NCBI RefSeq assembly: GCF_900116195.1
Contig: NZ_FOZW01000001.1
Span: 847,104 to 911,103, forward strand
Direction of reading: 5' to 3'
DNA length: 64,000 nucleotides
Source of the DNA: Alloyangia pacifica
Lineage (GTDB): Bacteria; Pseudomonadota; Alphaproteobacteria; Rhodobacterales; Rhodobacteraceae
The position numbers were made by a program, and so were the translations under genes. A model generated the notes under the pieces. It worked only from the letters and a program-made list of their open reading frames with translations, had not been told where the DNA came from and made no database searches. Numbering within the stretch: position 1 is the stretch's first letter; the number at the start of each line of letters is the position of its first letter. Positions 1 to 7,564 of this stretch are shown piece by piece.

Positions 1-70
1 GCTGGCGGGGATCGAGGCCATCCTCGACGAGATCGGCGTGATCGACCCGCTGCGACGCCCGCGCGAATAG
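1..70 (+). CDS. C-terminal fragment of an unidentified protein
   Basis: Reading from base 2 there are 22 sense codons and a TAG at 68-70. The fragment has high-GC codon choice and a charged end (IDPLRRPRE). The N-terminal part lies outside the window, so no family can be named. It is called a gene end because the frame is open to the window edge, the codon bias matches neighbouring genes and a normal intergenic gap follows. The next gene starts about 120 bases downstream on the same strand. Confidence 0.5.
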   Translation, partial: LAGIEAILDEIGVIDPLRRPRE

Positions 71-190
71 AGCGATATTTCTTATCCATAGCAGCGCATT
101 GCACGCCACGCTTTAAACCGCGAGGGAACTCCGGACCCGGTCTCCGTGTTGGTTCGCCAACGCATCATTCATCCTGACAAGGAGACCGAC

Positions 191-370
191 ATGGACCTGA
201 TCCGCATCATCCTCGCCATCCTCCTGCCGCCGCTCGGCGTGTTCCTGCAGGTGGGTCTGGGCAAGCACTTCTGGATCAACATCCTGCTGACCATCCTCGG
301 CTACATTCCGGGCATCGTGCACGCGGTCTGGGTGATCGCCCGCACCGGTCCGAGCCGCCAGCACGCGTGA
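191..370 (+). CDS. YqaE/Pmp3 family small membrane protein
   Basis: A 59-residue protein with two hydrophobic segments (about residues 3-24 and 28-50) separated by a short GLGKHFW-type loop, the normal architecture and size of the YqaE/Pmp3 (UPF0057) proteolipids of the cytoplasmic membrane. In other organisms these are linked to membrane potential and stress tolerance; the exact role is unclear. The ATG at 191 is preferred because an AAGGAG-type ribosome site (around 178-184) lies just upstream; an earlier in-frame start at 146 would add a polar stretch not seen in the family. The next gene begins within a few bases of the stop, which suggests co-transcription. Confidence 0.85.
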   Translation: MDLIRIILAILLPPLGVFLQVGLGKHFWINILLTILGYIPGIVHAVWVIARTGPSRQHA

Positions 371-375
371 TCGCC

Positions 376-786
376 ATGAGCGCGCATGACCACACCCTAC
401 ACCCGGACTTCCAGCGTCTCGAAAGGATCGACCGCTGGGCACGCCGCATGGACCGCGCCTACCGCATCCCCCTGACGCCGATCCGCTTCGGCTGGGACGC
501 GGTGTTCGGGCTCGTCCCGGGCATTGGCGATACTCTGGCTCTCGCCCCGGCGCTGTGGATCGTGAAGGAAGCACACGACATGGGCGCGCCCAAGGTGTTG
601 CTGGGCCAGATGGGCGCAAACCTCGCGACGGACTGGGTCGTGGGCCTCATCCCGCTGGTCGGCGACATCTTCGATATCGGCTACCGCGCCAATACCCGCA
701 ATGCCGCACTGCTGCGCCGCTGGCTGGAAAGCCGCCACGCTGCACCGGGAAGCGGCCCCGCAAGGACGGTCGATATCGCGGCCTGA
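376..786 (+). CDS. DUF4112 family membrane protein
   Basis: About 136 residues. It starts with a charged N-terminal segment, then has two hydrophobic stretches, each containing a PGIGD or PLVGD turn (around residues 46-50 and 95-99). This duplicated small-loop pattern is typical of DUF4112 proteins, whose function is unknown. A GTG at 367 overlapping the previous stop codon is an alternative start; ATG 376 was chosen as the simpler start, though neither has a strong ribosome site. The gene follows the YqaE-like gene almost directly, so the two membrane proteins probably share a transcript, and it ends just before a terminator shared with convergent ndk. Confidence 0.75.
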   Translation: MSAHDHTLHPDFQRLERIDRWARRMDRAYRIPLTPIRFGWDAVFGLVPGIGDTLALAPALWIVKEAHDMGAPKVLLGQMGANLATDWVVGLIPLVGDIFDIGYRANTRNAALLRRWLESRHAAPGSGPARTVDIAA

Positions 787-808
787 GCGATCCCGCATTT
801 GCAACGAA

Positions 809-832
809 AAGGGCGCCCCGCAGGGCGCCCTT
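809..832. terminator. Bidirectional intrinsic terminator between DUF4112 gene and ndk
   Basis: A perfect 10-bp stem (AAGGGCGCCC with GGGCGCCCTT) and a CGCA loop. On the minus strand the hairpin is followed by TTTTCG, fitting termination of ndk; on the plus strand it ends the YqaE/DUF4112 pair. It lies in the 72-bp gap between two convergent genes. Confidence 0.85.
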
Positions 833-858
833 AAATCTGTCGGGGGTGAGCGTCAGGC

Positions 859-1281
859 TCAGCCGACGAGCTCGAGGCCCGAGAAGAAGTAGGCGATCTC
901 TTCTGCGGCGGTTTCCGGCGCGTCCGAACCGTGCACCGAGTTCTCGCCGACCGACTCGGCGAACTCTGCGCGGATGGTGCCCTCTGCGGCGTCTGCCGGG
1001 TTGGTTGCGCCCATCACTTCGCGGTTCTTGGCAATCGCGCCTTCACCTTCGAGCACCTGCACGACGACCGGCTCGGACGCCATGAACTCGCACAGTTCGC
1101 CGTAGAACGGACGCTCGGCGTGCACCTTGTAGAACTCGCCGGCCTGCGCCGGGGTCAGCTGGATGCGCTTCTGCGCGACGATGCGCAGGCCAGCTTCTTC
1201 GAACTTGGCGTTGATCTTGCCGGTCAGGTTGCGGCGGGTTGCGTCGGGCTTGATGATCGACAGGGTGCGTTCGACGGCCAT
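859..1281 (-). CDS. ndk: Nucleoside diphosphate kinase
   Basis: A 140-residue protein, the standard bacterial Ndk length. It transfers the terminal phosphate from ATP to other (d)NDPs through a phosphohistidine, balancing cytoplasmic nucleotide pools. The N-terminus [14 protein letters not shown] and the active-site segment NSVHGSD, with His117 as the phosphorylated residue, are intact. ATG 1281 is chosen because GGAGAG lies a few bases upstream and the family starts here; an in-frame start at 1350 would add an unrelated extension. It is transcribed alone toward the shared terminator and is divergent from the ABC-F gene. Confidence 0.97.
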   Translation of the reverse strand: MAVERTLSIIKPDATRRNLTGKINAKFEEAGLRIVAQKRIQLTPAQAGEFYKVHAERPFYGELCEFMASEPVVVQVLEGEGAIAKNREVMGATNPADAAEGTIRAEFAESVGENSVHGSDAPETAAEEIAYFFSGLELVG

Positions 1282-1601
1282 TTTGGTCTCTCCAATGTCA
1301 TAAAGCCGGGCAACGGCCCGGCCAGTATTCTCTGGCAGGGGCGTTATCATGGGGTTGAGGAATTGGGAAGACCCCGCGGCCCGCCGCTGCCTCTTCCATA
1401 GGCAAAAAAGGGGCGCTGCCCCTCTTGGCCTGCGGCCAATTCACCCCGGCGTATTTTGAAAGAGAAGAAGGCCAACCATATCCGGCTTATTCTCTTTCCA
1501 AATACGCACATCACGACTTCGGAGCCGGAAGACGCGCCGGGCAAGGGCGATATGCGCGAAGGGGGATGTTGCCCGCCCGAAGGCTCTGCTATGGGCGAGC
1601 C
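1282..1601. other. Divergent intergenic region, ndk / ABC-F
   Basis: A 320-bp region without a convincing gene. It must hold the ndk promoter (leftward) and the ABC-F promoter (rightward). Its middle carries a GC-rich dispersed element described separately. In-frame upstream extensions of both flanking genes run through it, but they do not resemble the N-termini of either family. Confidence 0.6.
1409..1472 (+). repeat. Dispersed hairpin/GTATTTT intergenic element, copy 1
   Basis: Modules in order: GGGGCGCTGCCCC (small stem-loop), GGCCTGCGGCC (small stem-loop), then CCCCGGCGTATTTTGAAAG followed by AGAAGAAGG. Related elements occur at 15770-15891, 45541-45605 (minus strand) and 62837-62896. 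Elements of this form seem common between genes in Rhodobacteraceae; that is recollection, not a search result. Function is unknown; a transcription-termination or mRNA-end role is plausible. Confidence 0.6.
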
Positions 1602-3470
1602 ATGCTGAGTATTCGAGACATCTCCTATTCCGTCGAAGGCCGCCCTCTGCTCGAGGAGGCTTCCGCCGTGATTCCCGCAGGCCACAAGGTTGGCCTCGTC
1701 GGTCCCAATGGCGCGGGCAAGACCACGCTCTTCCGGCTCATCCGCGGCGAGCTGACGCTCGACGGCGGCGAGATCGAGCTGCCCGCCCGCGCCAAGATCG
1801 GCGGCGTGGCGCAGGAGGCCCCGGCCTCGGATGTCTCGCTGATCGAGACGGTGCTGGCCTGCGATCTCGAGCGCGCGTCGCTCATGGCCGAGGCCGAGAC
1901 CGCCACCGACCCGCACCGCATCGCCGACATCCAGACGAGGCTCGCCGACATCGACGCCTGGTCCGCCGAGGCGCGCGCCGCGACCATCCTCAAGGGCCTC
2001 GGCTTCGACGAGGCGGCGCAGCAGCGCCCCTGCTCGGATTTCTCCGGCGGCTGGCGGATGCGCGTGGCGCTGGCGGGCGTGCTTTTTGCCCAGCCTGACC
2101 TGCTGTTGCTCGACGAGCCGACGAACTACCTCGACCTCGAAGGCGCGCTCTGGCTGGAGAGCTACCTGCAGAGCTACCCGCACACGGTGATCGTCATCTC
2201 CCACGACCGCGGCCTGCTGAACCGCGCGGTCGGGGCGATCCTGCATCTCGAGGACCGCAAGCTGGTGCTCTACCAGGGCAATTACGACACCTTCGCGCGC
2301 ACCCGTGCCGAGCGCCGTGCCGTGCTCGCGGCGGCGGCGAAGAAGCAGGACGAGCGCCGCGCCCACCTGCAGAGCTTCGTCGACCGTTTCCGCGCCAAGG
2401 CCTCAAAGGCCCGGCAGGCGCAGGCGCGCGTCAAGATGCTGGAGAAGATGGAGCGGATCACCCCGCCCGAGGAGGCCGCCAAGCGCGTCTTCAGCTTCCC
2501 GCAGCCCGACGAGCTGTCGCCGCCGATCCTCGCGCTGGAGAATGCCTCCACCGGCTATGGTGACAAGGTGGTGCTGCGCAAGCTTTCGCTGCGCATCGAC
2601 CAGGACGACCGCATCGCGCTCCTGGGCCGCAACGGCCAGGGCAAGTCGACGCTGTCCAAGCTCTTTGCCGGACGGCTGGCGCTGATGGACGGCAAGATGA
2701 CCTCCAGTTCGAAATTGCGCATCGGCTATTTCGCCCAGCACCAGGTCGACGAGCTGCACCTTGACGAGACGCCGCTGCAGCACCTGCAGCGCGAGCGCCC
2801 GGACACCGCCCCCTCCAAGCTGCGCGCGCAGCTGGCTGGTTTCGGGCTGGGCGCAAACCAAGCCGAAACCGAGGTCGGCCGGCTCTCGGGCGGCCAGAAG
2901 GCGCGCCTGTCGCTGCTGCTCGCGACACTCGATGCGCCGCACATGCTGATCCTCGACGAGCCGACCAACCACCTCGATATCGAGAGCCGCGAGGCGCTGG
3001 TCGAGGCGCTGACCGCCTATTCCGGCGCGGTGATCCTGGTGTCGCACGACATGCACCTGCTGGGGCTGGTCGCCGACCGGCTGTGGCTGGTCAAGGACGG
3101 CACGGTGACGCCCTACGAGGACGACCTCGAGGCTTACCGCAAGATGCTGCTGACGCAGGACAAGCCGGAAAAGCCCGCCAAGGCGGAGAAAGCGGCGCCC
3201 AAGCCCAAGCGCGCCAGCCGCGACGAAATCCTCACGCTGCGCTCGGAGGCTCGCAAGTGCGAGGCGCGGGTGGCGAAGATCGAGGAAATGCGCGAGAAGC
3301 TGGCCACCAAGCTGGCCAACCCGGATCTTTACGAAGACGGGCGCGCCGGCGAGCTGGAGACCTGGAACAAGAAATACGCCGAGGTCATGGACGGGCTGCA
3401 CCGCGCCGAGGCGCTTTGGGAAACGGCGATGGAGAAGCTTGAGGCAGCGGAAAGCGGCGTCGCGGGCTGA
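1602..3470 (+). CDS. ABC-F family ATPase (Uup/YheS type)
   Basis: A 622-residue soluble protein with two ABC ATPase domains and no membrane segment. Domain 1 has Walker A GPNGAGKTT (about residues 34-42), signature FSGGWRMR (about 147) and Walker B LLLLDEPTNYLD (about 168). Domain 2 has Walker A GRNGQGKST (about 342), signature LSGGQKAR (about 427) and Walker B LILDEPTNHLD (about 447). A lysine-rich linker and C-terminal coiled coil follow (about 530-615). ABC-F proteins bind ribosomes or branched DNA; the C-terminal coiled coil fits the Uup/YheS side of the family, but the target cannot be told from sequence. ATG 1602 is chosen because the family begins with this LSIRDISYS segment; the open frame extends upstream to 1425 through unrelated sequence. 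Confidence 0.93.
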   Translation: MLSIRDISYSVEGRPLLEEASAVIPAGHKVGLVGPNGAGKTTLFRLIRGELTLDGGEIELPARAKIGGVAQEAPASDVSLIETVLACDLERASLMAEAETATDPHRIADIQTRLADIDAWSAEARAATILKGLGFDEAAQQRPCSDFSGGWRMRVALAGVLFAQPDLLLLDEPTNYLDLEGALWLESYLQSYPHTVIVISHDRGLLNRAVGAILHLEDRKLVLYQGNYDTFARTRAERRAVLAAAAKKQDERRAHLQSFVDRFRAKASKARQAQARVKMLEKMERITPPEEAAKRVFSFPQPDELSPPILALENASTGYGDKVVLRKLSLRIDQDDRIALLGRNGQGKSTLSKLFAGRLALMDGKMTSSSKLRIGYFAQHQVDELHLDETPLQHLQRERPDTAPSKLRAQLAGFGLGANQAETEVGRLSGGQKARLSLLLATLDAPHMLILDEPTNHLDIESREALVEALTAYSGAVILVSHDMHLLGLVADRLWLVKDGTVTPYEDDLEAYRKMLLTQDKPEKPAKAEKAAPKPKRASRDEILTLRSEARKCEARVAKIEEMREKLATKLANPDLYEDGRAGELETWNKKYAEVMDGLHRAEALWETAMEKLEAAESGVAG

Positions 3471-3490
3471 GCCCGCCGCCGCCGCGCGGC

Positions 3491-4000
3491 TCAGATCACG
3501 TCGAAGGTGCCGGTCATCTCGTGGGCGATGGCGATCAGCTCGCGACCCTCGGCACTGACATAGGCGTAGATGTAGAGGTCGTCTCCAACCACCTCCTGAT
3601 CGATGCCGTAGAAGCCGCTGACGTCGAGGAACTCTCCATCGACCGCGCCATAGATGTGATCGGTCTCGATCGCCGTCTCGCGGGTGAAGACGAATGTGTC
3701 GATGCCGGCGCCGCCGTAAATGGTATCCGCTCCCTCGCCGCCGATGATCGTGTCACGACCGGTGCCGCCGAGGATCAGGTCATCCCCCTCGCCGCCATCA
3801 ATGAGGTCGGCGCCACCGCCGCCGAAGACGGTATCGTTCCCCTCGCCGGCATCTACGATGTCGGAGCCGCCCCGCGCGTGCACGCGGTCATTGCCTTCGT
3901 AGGTCTTGATGTCTTCCGGGTCCGCGCTGGCGTCGAACACGTCAGGGCCCGACGTTCCCTCAATCGGGGTGATGATGGGCAATACGATTTCCGAGGACAC
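3491..4000 (-). CDS. Small RTX-repeat calcium-binding protein
   Basis: A 169-residue acidic protein with at least six consecutive nonapeptide repeats of the GGxGxDxUx type (for example GGGGADLID, GGEGDDLIL, GGTGRDTII, GGEGADTIY) at about residues 50-110. It then has an FVF strand and a C-terminal beta-rich region typical of RTX C-termini. Such repeats fold into a calcium-binding parallel beta roll and usually mark type I secreted proteins. There is no Sec signal peptide, consistent with C-terminal secretion, but no type I secretion genes are nearby. The GTG at 4000 has GAGAGGAG upstream and is preferred. No enzymatic domain is present, so the function is unknown. Confidence 0.8.
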   Translation of the reverse strand: MSSEIVLPIITPIEGTSGPDVFDASADPEDIKTYEGNDRVHARGGSDIVDAGEGNDTVFGGGGADLIDGGEGDDLILGGTGRDTIIGGEGADTIYGGAGIDTFVFTRETAIETDHIYGAVDGEFLDVSGFYGIDQEVVGDDLYIYAYVSAEGRELIAIAHEMTGTFDVI

Positions 4001-4182
4001 GTTCCGAACTCCTCTCTCGAAAAATGGCTGGTGAAAATCCGATAATCCTGCCGCTCCGAGCGTAGCAGAACGCAGGCGACAGCACACGCGACGCCATGCC
4101 GCGCCTGTCCGCTTGCGCCGTACCGCAGGCGCTGGCACAGTGAAGTGGGCCAGAGTGGCGGTCCGCTGCACGATTGGACAGG

Positions 4183-4809
4183 ATGGACGTCGCATTTCTT
4201 ATCAGCGCCTTCGCCACGCTCTTCGTGGTGATCGACCCGATCGGCCTGACGCCGGTCTTCATCGCGCTGACCCAGGGTGCCGATGCGGAGCATCGCCGTG
4301 CCGTCGGCATGCGGGCCTGCGTCACCGCGCTGGCGATTCTCATGCTCTTCGCCTTTTTCGGCGAGGCTGTGCTGGGGTTCATCGGTATCTCGATGTCCGC
4401 CTTCCGCATTTCCGGCGGGCTCTTGCTGTTCATCACCGCGCTCGACATGCTCTTCGAACGGCGCACCAAGCGGCGCGAGGACAAGGTCGAGGACGAGGTG
4501 ATGCCCGACCCGTCGATCTTTCCCATCGCCATCCCGCTGATTGCCGGGCCAGGTGCCATCGCCTCGATCATCCTGCTGGTCGGCCATTCCGCCGGTCCGC
4601 TGGAGACGGCGATGATCCTCGGCGTGCTGGTGATCGTGCTGCTGATGACCCTCGCCTGCTTCTTTGTCGCCGGCCCCATCGAGCGCGCTCTGGGACACGT
4701 CGGCATCGTTGTGGTCACCCGGCTCTTCGGCATGCTGCTGGCGGCGCTGGCGGTTCAATTCGTCATCGACGGCATCCGCGGCATCGACTGGTCCGGCGTC
4801 TTCGGCTGA
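4183..4809 (+). CDS. MarC/UPF0056 family integral membrane protein
   Basis: About 208 residues with six hydrophobic segments, an early VVIDPIGLTPVF motif and a central PIAIPLIAGPGAIASI motif, both diagnostic of the MarC family. MarC was once linked to multiple antibiotic resistance, but that role was not supported, so function is unknown. ATG 4183 is used; a TTG at 4174 is in frame and no ribosome site clearly separates the two. It is divergent from the RTX gene and is followed after about 60 bp by the membrane protease gene. Confidence 0.87.
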   Translation: MDVAFLISAFATLFVVIDPIGLTPVFIALTQGADAEHRRAVGMRACVTALAILMLFAFFGEAVLGFIGISMSAFRISGGLLLFITALDMLFERRTKRREDKVEDEVMPDPSIFPIAIPLIAGPGAIASIILLVGHSAGPLETAMILGVLVIVLLMTLACFFVAGPIERALGHVGIVVVTRLFGMLLAALAVQFVIDGIRGIDWSGVFG

Positions 4810-4867
4810 GAGTGGCGGGACGCGGGCAAAGCCCCTACATTGCAGTCGTAGCAAGGGGAGCGCGCAT

Positions 4868-5452
4868 TTGTCTGAAATTGAAATTGGCCGCCTGGGCTAT
4901 CTCGGCCTGCTGCTCACGGCGCTGGTGCTATGGATGTTCGTGCAGCACCGGGGCCGACTGGTGCAGAAGCTCCAGCACCTTACGGCCTGGGGGCTGATCT
5001 TCCTCGCGGCAATCGCCGCCATCGGCCTCTGGGACGACATCCGCCATACGGTCAGCCCGCAACAGTCGGTCTTTGCTGATCAGGGCCGGATTGAGCTGCC
5101 CCGCGCGCCGGACGGGCATTACTACCTGACGCTGCAGATCAACGGCAGCCCCATCCGCTTCGTGGTCGATACCGGGGCCAGCGGCATGGTGCTGACCCGC
5201 CAGGACGCTGAGCGCGTCGGGATCGCCCTCGACGATCTGGCCTTCCACTCCAGCGCCCGCACCGCAAACGGCGCGGTCCAGACCGCGCCGGTCCGGCTGG
5301 CCAACGTTGCGCTGGGACCGTTCGAGGACCGCAACCTCGCTGCCTTCGTCAATGGCGGCGAGATGGACAACTCGCTGCTCGGCATGAGCTACCTGCAACG
5401 CTTCGACCGGCTGGAAATCTCCGGCGGAAAGATGGTGCTGGAGCGCGGCTGA
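4868..5452 (+). CDS. Membrane-anchored retropepsin-like aspartic protease (TIGR02281 type)
   Basis: A 194-residue protein with two N-terminal hydrophobic segments (about residues 9-25 and 39-56), then a clan AA aspartic protease domain. The motif FVVDTGASGMVL (about residues 98-109) supplies the single catalytic Asp expected of a dimeric retropepsin-like enzyme, and LLGMSYLQRF near the C-terminus is the matching hydrophobic-Gly motif. The protease domain is predicted outside the cytoplasmic membrane; substrates are unknown. The TTG at 4868 has AAGGGGAG seven bases upstream and marks the start of the membrane segment; the frame is open further upstream but only through the marC gene. Confidence 0.85.
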   Translation: MSEIEIGRLGYLGLLLTALVLWMFVQHRGRLVQKLQHLTAWGLIFLAAIAAIGLWDDIRHTVSPQQSVFADQGRIELPRAPDGHYYLTLQINGSPIRFVVDTGASGMVLTRQDAERVGIALDDLAFHSSARTANGAVQTAPVRLANVALGPFEDRNLAAFVNGGEMDNSLLGMSYLQRFDRLEISGGKMVLERG

Positions 5453-5455
5453 GCC

Positions 5456-6115
5456 TCAGACCTCGATTTTCAGCCGCTCGCGGTCAATCACAGCGATCGC
5501 GCCGCGCCGCAGCTCGATCACCCCGTCGCGCCGAAGATCGCCGAGCAGCTTGTTGATCGTCTGCCGCGAGCACCCAACCATCGAGGCGAGGTAGGACTGG
5601 CTGAGCCGCGCCTCCGGGTGCTGTTCGTTGGTGAACTGGTACAGATACATCCGCAACCGCTCCTCGACCGAGAAGAACTGCGCGATCGCCCGCAGCTCGT
5701 TGTCGCGGGTCAGCCGCGTCTGCATGATCGCGGCGGAATTGCGCAGCAACTGCGCCGGTGGGATGTGCTTGAGCAGCAGGTCGAAGGAGACCGCCAGCAC
5801 GACCGCATCCGGCAGAGTACGACAGGAGGACGAGCAGGTCGTGCCCGAAAGCCCCTCGACCTCGCCGAGCACCTCGCCCGGTCCGGCGACGTGCAGCACG
5901 GCGGCATTGCCCTGCTTGTCGAGGTAGATCACCTCCACACGGCCCTGCGCGATCAGGTACATGACGGGCGTGGTCTCGCCCTGGCGCAGGATGTCGGTGG
6001 GCGCCTCGTAGCGCTGCACGGTGCAATCCGCGAAGAAGGCTTCCTTCTGCGCGTTGGTCAGCCCGTCGAGAAGAGGGCAGGCAAGCAGCGGTGCGAAATT
6101 GATGGGAGTTGTCAT
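5456..6115 (-). CDS. Crp/Fnr family transcriptional regulator
   Basis: A 219-residue regulator with an N-terminal cyclic-nucleotide-type beta barrel (about residues 20-125), a long dimer helix and a C-terminal winged helix with the recognition segment VGCSRQTINKLLGDL (about 175-190). It has scattered cysteines, including TTCSSSC near residue 90, but not the N-terminal cysteine set of canonical Fe-S Fnr, so the effector is open (small ligand or thiol redox). ATG 6115 was chosen from the domain start; the frame is open upstream to 6367. The gene has a long upstream region (6116-6665) and no obvious operon partner. Confidence 0.85.
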   Translation of the reverse strand: MTTPINFAPLLACPLLDGLTNAQKEAFFADCTVQRYEAPTDILRQGETTPVMYLIAQGRVEVIYLDKQGNAAVLHVAGPGEVLGEVEGLSGTTCSSSCRTLPDAVVLAVSFDLLLKHIPPAQLLRNSAAIMQTRLTRDNELRAIAQFFSVEERLRMYLYQFTNEQHPEARLSQSYLASMVGCSRQTINKLLGDLRRDGVIELRRGAIAVIDRERLKIEV

Positions 6116-6665
6116 GAAATCAGTCCGATAGCCGCTTGGTCGGCTGACGCAAGGGCAAAACACGTAAATCCGCAACCGGCACTTGAGAGCACAGCTCCGC
6201 GGGACGGCAACATTCGTGGCATTTTCGGGGAAACCCGCGGCATCAAGGATGGGCGGGAAAAGGCCATTTCGGCATCGCGCCCACGTCGCACGGCGTCGGA
6301 AGACTCCGGCGCCTGGCGTGTGACGAAGGACGATGCCGAAACGACCGCTACTCGTACAAACGCGCACTCTTGCAGGGAAACCCGCTCGAGGCGAGCCAGG
6401 CTCCTGCGACGCAAGTCGATGATGCCGGGCTTGTGCCGCTCATGTAAGAGATTCTTCGTCGATCTGTGTAAGGGTAGCGACAGTACTCTCATTTTTATCA
6501 AATTTTTTTCTATTTTTTTTCCGCTTTTCCGGGACCTGGCAAGCCGTCCCGTTCAATTCACGATGGGCGAAATGTCGCGCATCTGTCAAATATGATTGCC
6601 TATTACACAGGCAGGGTGACGCTGAACAGCAACAGAGTGTGGCGGAAGTAAGACAGGTTAAATAC
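6116..6665. other. 550-bp non-coding region upstream of the Crp/Fnr gene
   Basis: No convincing gene is seen. The right half is unusually AT-rich for this genome, with poly-T runs at about 6494-6522 and nearby TATC and AAAT words, whereas flanking genes are strongly GC-biased. A minus-strand frame ending in an ATGA overlap with the regulator start exists, but its codon use (ATA, AGA, TTA, CTA) is foreign to the neighbours. The region probably holds the regulator's promoter and a long leader, plus sequence downstream of holC. Confidence 0.5.
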
Positions 6666-7124
6666 TCAGGATTCGGCCTTTTTCTCCCAGCGACCGCTTT
6701 CTTCGGACCAATATTGCGCGGTAACCCCAGCTCCGGTCAGCGCCCGCCATTGTCCCCGCGCCACGTCGAGCGCCTGCGGGTCCATCCCGTCGAAGAGGAT
6801 GCAGACCCGTTCCATCGCGCCCACCTCCTCAGCGGAGACCGCCGCGCCGTCCACCGACATCAGGCAAGAGGCACCGTTGGGCATCTCCGTCCGCTCGGTC
6901 AGCAGAACCGGCTGCTGCGCGTCATGCGGCCCGCCGGCGCGGCCATGCGGCAGGAAGCCGTCATCGGCCCCCAGCCACAGCCGCTCGTCCAGCCAATCCA
7001 GCCGGCGCGGATCGCCGCCGCGCACCGCCACGCGCCAGCCCGCGGCGAGCGACTTTTCCAGCAGCATCGACAGGGTCTCTTCGACAGGTCTCTGGGTCAG
7101 GTGGTAGAACATCGCGACACCCAT
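6666..7124 (-). CDS. holC: DNA polymerase III subunit chi
   Basis: A 152-residue protein of the HolC family. The chi subunit links the clamp loader to single-stranded-DNA-binding protein during replication. Family features seen are the start MGVAMFYHLTQRPVEETL, the DPRRLDWLDERLW segment (about residues 38-50), the DGFLPHG motif (about 55-61) and the ILFDGMDP segment near the C-terminus. It begins five bases after the VOC gene and lies third in a pepA-VOC-holC transcript; pepA-holC linkage is common in proteobacteria. Confidence 0.92.
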   Translation of the reverse strand: MGVAMFYHLTQRPVEETLSMLLEKSLAAGWRVAVRGGDPRRLDWLDERLWLGADDGFLPHGRAGGPHDAQQPVLLTERTEMPNGASCLMSVDGAAVSAEEVGAMERVCILFDGMDPQALDVARGQWRALTGAGVTAQYWSEESGRWEKKAES

Positions 7125-7129
7125 GCGCG

Positions 7130-7561
7130 TCAGCCTCCGGTCTTCTCGTCATGACGGCCGTCGTGGTCGCCCTCGGGGTGATAATCGCCAAAGGTCCAGA
7201 TCTGCCCCTCGGGGTCCCGCAGCGTGTAGCTCTGCCCGCCCTGCGGCTGTTCCTCCAGCGCCAGGACGATATCGCCACCGGCCGCCACCACGCGGGCGAA
7301 ATGCCCCGCAACATTGGAGACCACCACGTAGATCGACCCGGTGACCCCGCCCGCGGCCTCGGGCGAGACCACGAGCTTGCCGTAGGCATTGTCACGCGAC
7401 GCCGGGCCGAACATGATCATGCCGCTGCCGAGCTTCAACTCGGCATGCGCTATCCCGCCCTCCGCGTCGCGATAGACCGCGTGTTCCTCGAACCCGAGGG
7501 GGCCGGTCAGGAAGGCGAGCATCGCCTCGGGGTCGCGATAGCGCAGGGCGGGAATGATCAC
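7130..7561 (-). CDS. VOC (glyoxalase/bleomycin-resistance fold) family protein
   Basis: A 143-residue protein with the two beta-alpha-beta-beta-beta modules of the vicinal oxygen chelate fold. It starts ALRYRDPEAMLAFLTGPLGFEE and ends with YTLRDPEGQIWTFGDYHP, typical of the PhnB/YdeM-like group of glyoxalase-related proteins. Such proteins may be dioxygenases, isomerases or binding proteins; the substrate cannot be named. The C-terminus is rich in His and Asp (HPEGDHDGRHDE). It sits three bases after the pepA stop and five before holC, so it is translated from the same transcript. Confidence 0.8.
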   Translation of the reverse strand: MIIPALRYRDPEAMLAFLTGPLGFEEHAVYRDAEGGIAHAELKLGSGMIMFGPASRDNAYGKLVVSPEAAGGVTGSIYVVVSNVAGHFARVVAAGGDIVLALEEQPQGGQSYTLRDPEGQIWTFGDYHPEGDHDGRHDEKTGG

Positions 7562-7564
7562 GAC

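Noticed and set aside
6112..6501. 129-residue minus-strand frame ending in ATGA overlap with the Crp/Fnr gene
   Set aside because: Codon use (ATA, AGA, TTA, CTA, GTA) is unlike every neighbouring gene, the product is Ser/Arg-rich with no family, and there is no ribosome site. Kept only as a comment on the leader region.
6488..6502. FNR-type half-site TTGAT near the poly-T tracts
   Set aside because: The second half (ATCAA) is missing; only one half matches, which is common in AT-rich sequence.
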